From Pseudomonas abietaniphila (GTDB lineage Bacteria > Pseudomonadota > Gammaproteobacteria > Pseudomonadales > Pseudomonadaceae): a stretch of 64,000 bases of DNA. The position numbers and the translations under genes are program-made. Shown one piece after another: positions 1 to 11,188 of the stretch (position 1 is its first letter; every line of letters begins with the position of its first letter). The notes beneath the pieces were generated by a model, which was given only the letters and a program-made list of their open reading frames with translations, did no database searches and had not been told where the DNA came from. Location: NCBI RefSeq assembly GCF_039697315.1, contig NZ_CP155619.1, positions 2,418,001 through 2,482,000 on the forward strand. Reading direction: 5' to 3'.

Positions 1-419
1 CGGACTTCATCGTCGGCTTCCCTGGCGAAACCGAGAAGGACCACCAGCAGACCATGAAGCTGGTCGAAGACGTCGGCATGGACTTCTCGTTTTCCTTTGT
101 TTACAGCGCCCGACCAGGCACGCCTGCCGCGGACCTCGCCGATGACACCCCGGAAGAGGTGAAGAAAGAGCGACTGAAGCAACTGCAGGACCTGATCAAC
201 CGCCAGGGCTTCGAAATCAGCCGCAAGATGGCGGGGACCGTGCAGCGCATCCTGGTGACCGACTACTCGAAGAAAGACCCGGGCGAGCTGCAAGGCCGTA
301 CCGAGAACAACCGCATCGTCAACTTCCGCTGCGACAACCCGAAGCTGATCGGTCAGTTCGCCGACGTCTACATCGACAGCGCGCAACCGCATTCGCTGCG
401 CGGGTCGTTGTTGCAGTAA
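1..419 (+). CDS. miaB: tRNA-2-methylthio-N6-dimethylallyladenosine synthase MiaB, C-terminal part
   Basis: Partial gene entering from the left edge; the reading frame starts at base 3. MiaB is a radical-SAM enzyme that adds the methylthio group to i6A37 of tRNAs reading UNN codons. The visible part begins with the [10 protein letters not shown] stretch typical of the end of the radical-SAM barrel. It continues into a C-terminal TRAM-like domain, with the conserved [11 protein letters not shown] segment about 40 residues from the end. The N-terminal UPF0004 domain and the CxxxCxxC cluster lie outside the window. The next gene is phoH, the usual neighbour in Pseudomonas. Family assignment is firm. 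Confidence 0.93.
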   Translation, partial: DFIVGFPGETEKDHQQTMKLVEDVGMDFSFSFVYSARPGTPAADLADDTPEEVKKERLKQLQDLINRQGFEISRKMAGTVQRILVTDYSKKDPGELQGRTENNRIVNFRCDNPKLIGQFADVYIDSAQPHSLRGSLLQ

Positions 420-471
420 GGCCGAAACGCTCGCATCTGGGAGGCGATACGCCAAAGACTTTGCGGACGAC

Positions 472-580
472 TGCATGACCTGTGGGAGCGAATTCATTCG
501 CGAGGCGTACTATCAGGCGATAAATCCTTATCGACAGTACGGGCCTGTCGCGAATGAATTCGCGCCTACAGGGTCATGCA
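472..580. repeat. REP palindrome pair (GAATTC flavour)
   Basis: Two oppositely oriented REP units lie between miaB and phoH. The left arm at about 479-507 reads GTGGGAGCGAATTCATTCGC and the right arm at about 549-572 is its imperfect reverse complement. The pairing extends outward through TGCATGAC/GTCATGCA. A folded transcript would form a long stem. No gene is seen in 420-708 apart from this element. Confidence 0.85.
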
Positions 581-708
581 TCCGGCTTGACGACAATGTG
601 CGATTGCACCCGTGACCCAACCATTAGTAAGTGAGCCCTTTCGGACACCGTCCACAGGGGTTATCCTTCATTTCACCTTTATTGCCGTCGGGCGGCTAAA
701 AAACCACT

Positions 709-1713
709 TTGAACGCACCTATCGAACCACATCGTTTCAGCCTCGAACCTATCGAGGCTCACCGCTTCGCCAATCTGTGCGGGCAATTCGACGAGCATTT
801 GCGCTTGATCGAACAGCGCCTGGACATCGAGATCCGCAATCGCGGAGGCCAGTTCGAGATGATCGGTGAGCGAAAACAAACCACTTCGGCAGAAAACCTG
901 CTGCGCAGGCTGTACCGGGAAACCAAAAGTACCGAGCTGTCGCCAGACATGGTGCATCTGTTCCTGCAGGAGTCCGGCGTTGAAGAGCTGGATAACCACC
1001 CTGCCGCCGAAGTCGGCGTAGCCCTGCGTACCAAGAAAGGCATGATTCGCCCTCGCGGCCTGAATCAGCAGCGGTACGTGAAGGAAATCCTCGCCAACGA
1101 CATCAACTTCGGCATCGGGCCAGCCGGTACCGGCAAGACCTACCTTGCCGTGGCTGCCGCTGTCGACGCGCTGGAGCGAGAGCAGATTCGCCGCATCCTG
1201 CTGGTGCGTCCGGCGGTCGAAGCAGGCGAAAAGCTTGGCTTCCTGCCCGGCGACCTGGCGCAAAAGATCGACCCTTACCTGCGACCGCTCTACGACGCGC
1301 TGTACGAGATGCTGGGCTTCGAATACGTGGCCAAGCTGATCGAAAAGCAGGTCATCGAAGTCGCGCCGCTGGCCTACATGCGTGGCCGGACCCTTAATAA
1401 CAGCTTCATCATTCTCGACGAGAGTCAGAACACCACTGTCGAGCAGATGAAGATGTTCCTGACCCGTATAGGCTTCGGCTCAACGGCCGTGATCACCGGT
1501 GACATCACCCAGATCGACCTGCCAAAAGGCACGAAATCCGGTCTGACCCACGTCATCGAAGTGCTCAAGGACGTGCCGGGCATCAGCTTCACCCACTTCA
1601 AGCCCAAAGACGTCGTGCGCCACCCGCTGGTGCAGCGCATTGTCGAGGCGTACGAGCGCTTCGAGGAGCGCAACGATCAGAACGGCTCACGGGACAACCG
1701 CCGCGATGCTTGA
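709..1713 (+). CDS. phoH: PhoH-like ATPase (PhoH/YbeZ family)
   Basis: Cytoplasmic P-loop ATPase of the YbeZ type, which works with the endoribonuclease YbeY in rRNA and RNA metabolism. The product is 334 residues, normal for the family. The Walker A motif GPAGTGKT is at residues 137-144, and a Walker B-like [10 protein letters not shown] segment lies in the second half. The start is a TTG at 709 giving [10 protein letters not shown], the N-terminus I recall for Pseudomonas homologues; no better ATG exists before the conserved region. The stop overlaps the ybeY start by 8 bases, so the two are translationally coupled. Confidence 0.93.
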   Translation: MNAPIEPHRFSLEPIEAHRFANLCGQFDEHLRLIEQRLDIEIRNRGGQFEMIGERKQTTSAENLLRRLYRETKSTELSPDMVHLFLQESGVEELDNHPAAEVGVALRTKKGMIRPRGLNQQRYVKEILANDINFGIGPAGTGKTYLAVAAAVDALEREQIRRILLVRPAVEAGEKLGFLPGDLAQKIDPYLRPLYDALYEMLGFEYVAKLIEKQVIEVAPLAYMRGRTLNNSFIILDESQNTTVEQMKMFLTRIGFGSTAVITGDITQIDLPKGTKSGLTHVIEVLKDVPGISFTHFKPKDVVRHPLVQRIVEAYERFEERNDQNGSRDNRRDA

Positions 1714-2206
1714 GCTGGATCTGCAGGTCGCCAGTCAAGCCAGCGCGCCGAGCGAAGCCCAATTCCGCCTCTGGTGTGAAATGGGCCTGCGCCAGCGTTC
1801 GGCGGATTCTGAGATGACCATCCGCCTCGTCGACGAAGCCGAAGGCCGGGAACTGAACCACACCTGGCGGCACAAAGACTACGCCACCAACGTGCTGTCG
1901 TTTCCCGCCGATGTACCCGATGAACTCCTGGATATCCCGTTACTGGGCGATCTGGTGATCTGCGCTCCCGTCGTGGCCCGCGAGGCTGCCGAACAGGGCA
2001 AGGCACTGGACGCGCACTGGGCCCATCTGGTGATTCACGGCTGCCTGCATTTGTTGGGCTACGATCACATCGACGATGACGAAGCCGAAGAGATGGAAGC
2101 ACTGGAACGAGAGTTGCTTGCAGAGTTGGGCTATCCGGATCCCTACGCCGACGATGAATGCGTCGACACCCCCCATACAGAAACACCAGGCAAGGACCAC
2201 GAGTAA
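1706..2206 (+). CDS. ybeY: Endoribonuclease YbeY, rRNA maturation factor
   Basis: Zinc-dependent single-strand endoribonuclease needed for 16S rRNA 3'-end maturation and late ribosome quality control. The metal-binding motif [11 protein letters not shown] is intact, with His111, His115 and His121. The product is 166 residues. I chose ATG 1706 because it gives the normal short N-terminus (MLELDLQV) and overlaps the phoH stop; the longer upstream frame is only phoH shadow. It is followed after 5 bases by corC, continuing the conserved phoH-ybeY-corC-lnt operon. Confidence 0.94.
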   Translation: MLELDLQVASQASAPSEAQFRLWCEMGLRQRSADSEMTIRLVDEAEGRELNHTWRHKDYATNVLSFPADVPDELLDIPLLGDLVICAPVVAREAAEQGKALDAHWAHLVIHGCLHLLGYDHIDDDEAEEMEALERELLAELGYPDPYADDECVDTPHTETPGKDHE

Positions 2207-2211
2207 GGGCT

Positions 2212-3054
2212 ATGAGCGAAGACCGATCGAGCAACGGGCAAAAGTCATGGTTGGGCAAACTGACCCAGGCATTTGCCCATGAGCCGAAAAACCGCCAGGA
2301 GCTGCTTGAGCTGCTGCGCGAAGCCCATCAAAACAAGCTGCTGGACAGCGAAGCACTGGCCATCGTCGAAGGCGCCATTCAGGTCGCAGACCTGCAGGTC
2401 CGCGACATCATGGTGCCGCGCTCCCAGATGATCAGCATCAAGGCCAGCCAAAGCCCTCGTGAATTCCTGCCGGCGGTAATCGATTCCGCGCACTCGCGCT
2501 ACCCGGTGATTGGCGAAAGCCACGACGATGTGCTTGGTGTCCTGCTCGCCAAAGACCTGCTGCCCTTGATCCTGAAAGACAACGGTGGCGCTGGCGACGT
2601 CAAGAACCTGCTGCGTCCGGCGACGTTCGTACCGGAATCCAAACGTCTGAACGTCCTGCTGCGTGAGTTCCGCGCCAACCACAACCACATGGCCATCGTC
2701 ATCGACGAATACGGCGGCGTGGCGGGTCTGGTGACGATCGAAGACGTGCTGGAGCAGATTGTCGGCGACATCGAGGACGAACACGACGTCGAGGAAGACA
2801 GCTACATCAAGCCGCTGCCAAGCGGCGACTTTCTGGTCAAGGCGCTGACGCCGATCGAAAGCTTCAACGAGTTCTTCGACAGCGAGTTCTCCGACGACGA
2901 ATTCGACACCGTCGGCGGTCTGGTGATGAATGCGTTCGGGCACCTGCCCAAGCGTAATGAAATCACCGAAATCGGCGCGTATCGTTTCCGCATCCTGAAT
3001 GCCGACAGCCGTCGAATTCACCTGCTGCGCCTGAGCCCGATCTCCCGCTCGTAA
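2212..3054 (+). CDS. corC: CorC/HlyC-family CBS-domain protein
   Basis: The 280-residue product has a pair of CBS domains at about residues 70-190 (starting near VRDIMVPRSQM) and a C-terminal CorC_HlyC domain (DTVGGLVMNAFGHLPKRNE). The family is linked to Mg2+/Co2+ efflux and envelope integrity. Unlike longer paralogues it has no DUF21 membrane domain, matching E. coli CorC (YbeX). The start at ATG 2212 lies 5 bases after the ybeY stop, with an AAGGG-type ribosome site overlapping that stop. The upstream in-frame extension overlaps ybeY and is rejected. Confidence 0.92.
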   Translation: MSEDRSSNGQKSWLGKLTQAFAHEPKNRQELLELLREAHQNKLLDSEALAIVEGAIQVADLQVRDIMVPRSQMISIKASQSPREFLPAVIDSAHSRYPVIGESHDDVLGVLLAKDLLPLILKDNGGAGDVKNLLRPATFVPESKRLNVLLREFRANHNHMAIVIDEYGGVAGLVTIEDVLEQIVGDIEDEHDVEEDSYIKPLPSGDFLVKALTPIESFNEFFDSEFSDDEFDTVGGLVMNAFGHLPKRNEITEIGAYRFRILNADSRRIHLLRLSPISRS

Positions 3055-3081
3055 GGTCTTATCCCTTAATAAGGAATGTAA

Positions 3082-4602
3082 ATGCGCTGGATCACCCGCC
3101 CCGGCTGGCCCGGTAACCTGCTGGCCATGGCGGCCGGCGCGCTGATCACCCTGGCGTTGGCGCCTTTCGATATCTGGCCACTGGCAATCGTTGCGCTGGT
3201 GGTTTTTTACCTCGGGTTGCGTGACCTCAAACCACGGCAGGCCCTGTGGCGTGGCTGGTCTTACGGTTTCGGTCTGTTCGGCGGCGGCACCAGCTGGATC
3301 TACGTCAGCATCCACACCTACGGCGAAGCACCGGTCTGGCTCGCCGTCTTCCTCATGGTGTTGTTCTGCGCTTCTGTCGCCTTCTTCTTTGCCCTGCCCG
3401 CGTGGCTGTGGGCGCGCTGGATCCGCCGCAACGAAGCGCCGCTGGCTGATGCGCTGGCGTTTGCTGCGCTGTGGTTTGGTCAGGAGATGTTTCGCGGCTG
3501 GTTTCTGACCGGCTTCCCGTGGCTCTACTCCGGATACAGCCAGCTTGATGGGCCGCTGAAGGGCCTCGCACCGCTCGGCGGCATGTGGCTGATCTCCTTC
3601 AGCCTGGCGCTGACCGCAGCGCTGCTGTGCAACCTGCACCGCTTGCGCGCACGCAAAAGCTTTCTGGCGACCGCCATCGTTTTACTGCTGACACCCTGGG
3701 TGATCGGCATGGCACTCAAGCAGCACGCCTGGACCGAACCGTCAGGTGAGCCGCTGAAGGTCGCGGCGATGCAGGGCAACGTCGAGCAAAGCATGAAGTG
3801 GGACCCGGCAGCGTTGAATGCCCAGCTCGCGCTCTATCGGGACATGACGTTTACCGCCCAAAAGGCCGATCTGATCATCTGGCCCGAAACGGCCGTGCCC
3901 GTTCTCAAGGAGTCGGTCGAGGGCTACCTGTCGGTGATGGGTAAATTCGCGGCCGAACGCAATTCAGCCTTGATCACCGGCGTTCCTCTGCGTCAGAAAG
4001 GCGGGCGTGGCGAATATCGCTACTACAACGCTATTACCGTTGTCGGGGAAGGCGATGGCACCTACCTGAAACAGAAGCTGGTCCCCTTCGGCGAATACGT
4101 GCCCTTGCAGGACCTGCTGCGCGGGCTGATCACCTTCTTCAACCTGCCGATGTCGGACTTCGCTCGCGGACCGGCTGACCAGCCACTGCTCCAGGCCAAG
4201 GGTTATCAGATCGCGCCGTTCATTTGCTATGAAGTGGTGTACCCGGAGTTCGCGGCCAGCCTGTCGGCACAAAGCGACTTGTTACTGACGGTGAGCAACG
4301 ACACCTGGTTCGGCACGTCCATCGGACCTTTGCAGCACCTTCAGATGGCGCAGATGCGAGCACTGGAAGCCGGCCGCTGGATGATCCGCGCGACCAACAA
4401 CGGCGTCAGTGCGCTGATCGACCCTTTCGGCAAGATCACCACCACCGTGCCGCAGTTCGAGCGAGCCGTGATGTACGGCGAAGTCACCCCCATGCACAAC
4501 CTGACGCCTTACCTGCACTGGCGTTCGTGGCCACTGATCATTGTGTCGGTGCTATTGATTGGCTGGGCGCTGGTGGCGAGCCGGATTGCCAAGACGGTTT
4601 AA
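3082..4602 (+). CDS. lnt: Apolipoprotein N-acyltransferase
   Basis: Inner-membrane enzyme that adds the third acyl chain to the N-terminal cysteine of lipoproteins before Lol sorting. The product is 506 residues: about six hydrophobic segments in the first 210 residues, then a nitrilase-fold periplasmic domain and one C-terminal membrane segment. The catalytic triad contexts are visible: Glu in IIWPETAVPV, Lys in KLVPFGEYVPL and Cys in PFICYEVVYPE. ATG 3082 follows an AAGGAATG-type ribosome site. It is the last gene of the phoH-ybeY-corC-lnt operon. Several lipoproteins in this window (LptE, RlpA, the MORN protein) would be its substrates. Confidence 0.96.
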   Translation: MRWITRPGWPGNLLAMAAGALITLALAPFDIWPLAIVALVVFYLGLRDLKPRQALWRGWSYGFGLFGGGTSWIYVSIHTYGEAPVWLAVFLMVLFCASVAFFFALPAWLWARWIRRNEAPLADALAFAALWFGQEMFRGWFLTGFPWLYSGYSQLDGPLKGLAPLGGMWLISFSLALTAALLCNLHRLRARKSFLATAIVLLLTPWVIGMALKQHAWTEPSGEPLKVAAMQGNVEQSMKWDPAALNAQLALYRDMTFTAQKADLIIWPETAVPVLKESVEGYLSVMGKFAAERNSALITGVPLRQKGGRGEYRYYNAITVVGEGDGTYLKQKLVPFGEYVPLQDLLRGLITFFNLPMSDFARGPADQPLLQAKGYQIAPFICYEVVYPEFAASLSAQSDLLLTVSNDTWFGTSIGPLQHLQMAQMRALEAGRWMIRATNNGVSALIDPFGKITTTVPQFERAVMYGEVTPMHNLTPYLHWRSWPLIIVSVLLIGWALVASRIAKTV

Positions 4603-4627
4603 CAGGCTCGCAGCGACGAAAATCATC

Positions 4628-4720
4628 TGTGGGAGCGACTTCATTCGCGATGCGTTTGTACATCCAATCAAAATCTGTCGGATGTAACGCCCCTTCGCGA
4701 ATGAATTCACTCCCACAATT
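4628..4720. repeat. REP palindrome pair (GAATTC flavour)
   Basis: Inverted pair between the convergent lnt and ydcF-like genes. The left arm at 4628-4654 starts GTGGGAGCGACTTCATTCGC and the right arm at 4694-4720 reads CGCGAATGAATTCACTCCCA. Its place after both stop codons fits a role in transcript-end protection or termination. Confidence 0.85.
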
Positions 4721-4741
4721 GAATCCGACTCGTCAGCCCGA

Positions 4742-5503
4742 TCATCGGTAAAACAACCGATACCCGATCGATCCCGCCGCTTCGTTCAACAGCTGACCGC
4801 TCTGCCAGACCGCCTTTGACTCAGGCATCCAGCCGCCAAACGGCCGCGCGTTGTCCACGCTCAAAAACCCGACCGGCGCCGGCACCACGCTAAATCCGGC
4901 CTTTTCGAAACTCCACACCGAACGCGGCATGTGCCAGGCCTGGGTCACCACCACCACGCGCTTGATCCCCTGCGGCAGCAGAATCGCGGCGGTCATGTTG
5001 GCGTTTTCCCAGGTCGTGCGGCTCTCGCCTTCCTGCCAGCGCACATTCACGCCGAAGTCATCGCGCAACGAATCGGCCATGATCGCCGCCTCACTGGGCG
5101 GCTCACCATAATGCAGGCCGCCCGTTGTCAGAATCGGCAGACCGGACGCCTTCGAAAGTCTTGCCGCAAAGCGCATTCGCTCCAGCGCCACGCCAGTGGG
5201 AATATCGCTGCCCCACGTCGGATCCTTTCGCTCCCGCCCGGACCCCAGCACCACAATGGCGTCCGCGCGCTGAGCCAGCGTGGTCCATTGATCCTGTGGC
5301 AACGGCGGGATGCTTTCGATGCCGCGGGCCGACCACTGCACCACGAGGGGGAGGCTCATGGACAACATGCCGACAAACCCGATCACAAACAGCGCGCGCG
5401 CCATGCGCGGTCGCGAACGGCGCAACCACCAGGCCAATAATAAGAACAGCAGGAAGATGCCGGGCGGCAACAACAGGTTTTTGATGAAGTAACGAAAAGG
5501 CAT
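4742..5503 (-). CDS. YdcF/ElyC-like (DUF218) inner-membrane protein
   Basis: The 253-residue product has two N-terminal membrane segments (about residues 8-26 and 35-55) followed by a DUF218 domain in the periplasm. The domain shows the usual IVVLGSG start, the GGLHYGEPPSEA segment, the EGESRTTWENA motif and VVTQAWHMPRS. Family members such as E. coli ElyC and SanA affect envelope and peptidoglycan synthesis; the exact reaction is not known. A GGAG ribosome site lies 7 bases before ATG 5503. A perfect 9-bp hairpin surrounds this ribosome site. The upstream gene on the same strand is the small hypothetical at 5590-5973. Confidence 0.85.
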   Translation of the reverse strand: MPFRYFIKNLLLPPGIFLLFLLLAWWLRRSRPRMARALFVIGFVGMLSMSLPLVVQWSARGIESIPPLPQDQWTTLAQRADAIVVLGSGRERKDPTWGSDIPTGVALERMRFAARLSKASGLPILTTGGLHYGEPPSEAAIMADSLRDDFGVNVRWQEGESRTTWENANMTAAILLPQGIKRVVVVTQAWHMPRSVWSFEKAGFSVVPAPVGFLSVDNARPFGGWMPESKAVWQSGQLLNEAAGSIGYRLFYR

Positions 5504-5527
5504 CGGGCATCTCCATAAGATGCCCGA
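5503..5527 (-). promoter_or_regulatory. Hairpin over the ribosome site of the ydcF-like gene
   Basis: On the minus strand TCGGGCATC, a 7-base loop (TTATGGA) and GATGCCCGA form a perfect 9-bp stem directly before the start codon. The GGAG ribosome site straddles the loop and the 3' arm, so folding could restrict initiation. It could equally act as a weak terminator for the upstream hypothetical gene, since TTTT follows nearby. The structure is seen; the role is inferred. Confidence 0.45.
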
Positions 5528-5589
5528 AGCCTAAAAGGATTGACGCTAAGCAACAATGCTTAATCAGACGGGGTTAACACCCGTGAAGG

Positions 5590-5973
5590 TTAACGCTTGA
5601 AATGTTTGCTGGAACTGTAACGACTCAACTTCGCCGACACTTTGGCGCGACGCTGATCCTTCAGCCAGATGACATTGGCTAAAGGGTGCGGGGCGCGGAC
5701 CGGCTCCGAAGGCTCCCGTGAAGTGCTGGAACTCCCCTTCCTGGTATTCAGTGAATCCTCTTTTACCCCGACTTCCTTCGTTTCCGGACAAGCATCCAGA
5801 TACGCCTCGATCAACTGGAATTCGGCTTGGCTCAATCCACGCAACTCCAGTTCAACGGGGTATTCATTGCGAAGCCGGACTGATGTTTTCGCCATGTCCA
5901 GGGCAAGCCCCAGACGATCAATCAAACGGTCATACAGATCAGGTTTCTTTACTTGGTGCCGCAGCTCTGCCAT
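5590..5973 (-). CDS. Hypothetical protein, 127 residues
   Basis: I do not recognise a family. The N-terminal half (about residues 1-70) is predicted helical (DLYDRLIDRLGLALDMAKTS, then FQLIEAYLDACPE). It contains a MAELRHQ start and an ELELRGLSQAEF stretch. The C-terminal half is Ser/Pro-rich and then strongly basic (KDQRRAKVSAKLSRYSSSKHFKR), suggesting a disordered nucleic-acid- or membrane-binding tail. There is no signal peptide or membrane segment. ATG 5973 has a good GAGGTG ribosome site 7 bases upstream, which supports it being a real gene. It lies divergently from leuS across a 303-base gap and upstream of the ydcF-like gene on the same strand. Confidence 0.6.
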   Translation of the reverse strand: MAELRHQVKKPDLYDRLIDRLGLALDMAKTSVRLRNEYPVELELRGLSQAEFQLIEAYLDACPETKEVGVKEDSLNTRKGSSSTSREPSEPVRAPHPLANVIWLKDQRRAKVSAKLSRYSSSKHFKR

Positions 5974-8883
<2,910 letters not shown>

Positions 8884-8970
8884 TTGGATCGGGCGCCTGG
8901 TAAGCCGGGCGCCCAACATACTTCCAGGACCCGCACTTCGGGTTCAAACGGATTCAAGGGGAGCAACAAG

Positions 8971-9576
8971 ATGATCAAACGCAATCTGCTGGTAATGGGC
9001 CTCGCTGTCTTGCTGAGCGCCTGCGGTTTCCAGCTGCGTGGCACCGGCACCAACGCCTTGTCGATCAAGGAACTGGACGTGAGCGCGCGTGATGCCTATG
9101 GCGAAGTCGTGACTCAACTGCGTCAGACGCTGACCAACAGCGGCGTACACGTTTACACCGGCGCGCAATACAAGCTGTTCCTGGCCCGTGAAGACGAAAC
9201 CCAGCGCACTGCGAGCTATGTTGGGTCGGGGCGCTCGGCTGAATACGAGCTGACCACCGTCCTGAAATACGAAATCCAGGGCAGCAAGGGCGTTCCGCTG
9301 CTGAACGATAACGTTCAATCGACCAAAATCTTCGTTCACGACGGCAACAACCTGATCGGTTCCGACCAGGAAGCCGATCAAATCCGCAAAGAGGTGCGCA
9401 GCGACCTGGTGCAGAAGATGCTTGCCCGCCTGCAACAGTTGACACCTGAGCGTCTGGACGAACTTCAAGCCAAGGCCGATGCTGCTGCCCGCGCGCAAGC
9501 CGATGCAGAAGCAGCTGCTCAACGGGTTCGCGATGAGACGCCACAGCAGTCTCCCGTCGAAATCCCGACCAAGTAA
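8971..9576 (+). CDS. lptE: LPS-assembly lipoprotein LptE
   Basis: Outer-membrane lipoprotein that plugs the LptD barrel in the complex inserting lipopolysaccharide into the outer leaflet. The start ATG 8971 has an AAGGGGAGC ribosome site and gives a signal peptide ending in the lipobox LLSAC, with acylated Cys18, followed by GFQLRGTG, the usual LptE N-terminus. The product is 201 residues. The C-terminal 40 residues are an Ala/Gln/Asp-rich helical tail (QAKADAAARAQADAEAAAQ), a common extension in Pseudomonas. The longer upstream frame is the leuS-lptE spacer. Confidence 0.94.
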   Translation: MIKRNLLVMGLAVLLSACGFQLRGTGTNALSIKELDVSARDAYGEVVTQLRQTLTNSGVHVYTGAQYKLFLAREDETQRTASYVGSGRSAEYELTTVLKYEIQGSKGVPLLNDNVQSTKIFVHDGNNLIGSDQEADQIRKEVRSDLVQKMLARLQQLTPERLDELQAKADAAARAQADAEAAAQRVRDETPQQSPVEIPTK

Positions 9577-9582
9577 TGGCAC

Positions 9583-9611
9583 TGGGGCCGGTTCGCCGGC
9601 CCCAACCTTTT
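9583..9611 (+). terminator. GC-rich hairpin between lptE and holA
   Basis: TGGGGCCGG-TTCG-CCGGCCCCA forms a perfect 9-bp stem with a UUCG tetraloop starting 7 bases after the lptE stop, followed by ACC and TTTT. The short T run makes it a weak terminator or attenuator that would lower holA relative to lptE. Confidence 0.6.
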
Positions 9612-9618
9612 CTGACTC

Positions 9619-10656
9619 ATGAAACTCGCTCCCGCCCAGCTCTCCAAACACCTCCAGGGTACGTTGTCGCCTGTTTACATCGTCAGTGGCGATGATCCGC
9701 TGCAATGCCAGGAGGCCTGCGACGCCATCCGTGCTGCCGCCAGGCAACAGGGCTTCGATGAACGCCAGGTCTTCAGCGCCGACTCAAGCTTCGACTGGGG
9801 CACATTGCTTCAGGCGGGCGCAAGCATGTCGCTGTTCGCCGAGCGCCGCCTGCTGGAACTGCGTCTGCCGTCTGGCAAACCCGGCGACAAAGGTGCCGCG
9901 GCACTTCTGGAATACTGCAACCGCCCTGCCGAAGACACGCTGCTGCTGATCAGCCTGCCCAAGCTCGACGGTTCCGCCCAGAAAACCAAATGGGGCAAGG
10001 CGCTGGTTGAAGGCGCACAAACCCAGTTCGTGCAGATCTGGCCGGTGGATGCGAGCCAGTTGCCACAATGGATTCGCCAACGGCTTTCCCAGGCAGGTCT
10101 GGCCGCCAGTCCCGACGCCGTCGAACTGATCGCCGCGCGCGTTGAAGGCAACCTGCTGGCAGCGGCGCAGGAAATCGAAAAGCTCAAACTGATGGCCGAA
10201 CAGGGTCAGATCACCGTCGAGACCGTGCAGGCTGCCGTGGCGGACAGCGCGCGCTTCGACGTGTTCGGGCTGACCGATGCCATTCTCAATGGTGAAGCCG
10301 CCCATGCACTGCGGATGCTGGAAGGTCTGCGCGGCGAAGGCGTTGAGCCTCCGGTGATTCTCTGGGCGCTGTCCCGCGAATTGCGCGTGCTCGCCAACCT
10401 GGCCTTGCAATACAGCCAGGGCGTGCCACTGGACAAGGCGTTCAGCCAGGCGCGACCGCCCATCTGGGACAAACGCAAGCCACTGATGAGCAAAGCGCTG
10501 CAACGGCATTCCGCGCGTCGCTGGGCTCAATTGCTGATGGACGCGCAACACATCGACGCGCAGATCAAGGGTCAGGCCCAGGGCTCAGTGTGGAACAGCT
10601 TGAGCCGGTTGTCCCTGCAGATGGCCGGACAGCGGTTGGCGTTGCCGTCAGAATAA
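9619..10656 (+). CDS. holA: DNA polymerase III subunit delta
   Basis: Clamp-loader subunit that opens the beta sliding clamp. The product is 345 residues, the usual length. The N-terminal segment MKLAPAQLSKHLQGTLSPVYIVSGDDPLQ is the standard HolA beginning, the beta-binding and AAA-like domains follow, and the C-terminal collar helix region (KGQAQGSVWNSLSRLSLQMAG) is intact. The start at ATG 9619 lies just after the lptE-holA hairpin. leuS-lptE-holA order is conserved across gammaproteobacteria. Confidence 0.95.
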   Translation: MKLAPAQLSKHLQGTLSPVYIVSGDDPLQCQEACDAIRAAARQQGFDERQVFSADSSFDWGTLLQAGASMSLFAERRLLELRLPSGKPGDKGAAALLEYCNRPAEDTLLLISLPKLDGSAQKTKWGKALVEGAQTQFVQIWPVDASQLPQWIRQRLSQAGLAASPDAVELIAARVEGNLLAAAQEIEKLKLMAEQGQITVETVQAAVADSARFDVFGLTDAILNGEAAHALRMLEGLRGEGVEPPVILWALSRELRVLANLALQYSQGVPLDKAFSQARPPIWDKRKPLMSKALQRHSARRWAQLLMDAQHIDAQIKGQAQGSVWNSLSRLSLQMAGQRLALPSE

Positions 10657-10707
10657 TTCACACGGCCCCGCTGGCGTTGCCGCCGGAATGATGCACACCG
10701 CCCCCCC

Positions 10708-10844
10708 TGTAGGAGCGTGGCTTGTCCCGCGATCGGCGACGCAGTCGTCGTAAATTCGAAAGACGCGGTGTGTCAGCCAAGCTGCATTTGCCTGATTTTG
10801 CGGCGGGTTCCCCGCCGATCGCGGGACAAGCCACGCTCCTACAG
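10708..10844. repeat. REP palindrome pair (GGCTTGTCCCGC flavour)
   Basis: The left arm at 10708-10740 reads TGTAGGAGCGTGGCTTGTCC and the right arm at 10814-10844 is its near-perfect reverse complement (GGACAAGCCACGCTCCTACA). It lies between holA and arfA. Confidence 0.85.
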
Positions 10845-10942
10845 ATAGCACGTCTAACCCATAGCGCAGATCAATTAGACCTCTGCGTTGACATGCCCGA
10901 TGATCACCCCCGCTTCACCCACCCCTCAGAGAGAGACCTGCC

Positions 10943-11101
10943 ATGAGCAAGCCAAAAAAACGGCCGAACAAGGCCAAATCCATCATCGCCCAGCCACTGT
11001 TCCGAAGCCGTCAGGAACGACCTGCCAAGGGCAAAGGCAGCTACCGCCGCGAAGCCTTCCAGTCGAACAACTGGGAGGCTTCTTCCGTTATGGCGGCCTG
11101 A
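10943..11101 (+). CDS. arfA: Alternative ribosome-rescue factor ArfA
   Basis: A small 52-residue basic protein, too short for most ORF finders. It begins MSKPKKRPNKAKS, has the conserved PLFRSR and KGKGSYRR segments and ends SNNWEASSVMAA. ArfA places RF2 on ribosomes stalled at the end of nonstop mRNAs, as a backup to tmRNA; the PLFR, KGKGSY and NWEAS blocks are shared with E. coli ArfA. The start at ATG 10943 follows a GAGAGA-type ribosome site (GAGAGAGACCTGCC). A long hairpin (11051-11082) lies inside the coding region, the hallmark of ArfA self-regulation through nonstop mRNA. Confidence 0.9.
   Translation: MSKPKKRPNKAKSIIAQPLFRSRQERPAKGKGSYRREAFQSNNWEASSVMAA
11051..11082 (+). promoter_or_regulatory. 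Hairpin inside the arfA coding sequence (likely RNase III site)
   Basis: GAAGCCTTCCAGT, loop CGAACA, then ACTGGGAGGCTTC forms a 13-bp stem with a single U.G wobble. It covers codons 37-47, just before the stop codon. In E. coli an equivalent stem is cut by RNase III or ends transcription, so that ArfA is made from nonstop mRNA and tmRNA normally removes it. Only a short T-poor run follows here, so cleavage seems likelier than termination. A second perfect palindrome CCTGAAA-CA-TTTCAGG (11097-11112) overlaps the stop codon. Confidence 0.7.
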
Positions 11102-11188
11102 AACATTTCAGGTTACTGACCGGCGCCCCGCCAACCGGGCCAGCATGTTAAGGTCTGCACCTTACGGTTTATACCTGTGGACCCCAGA

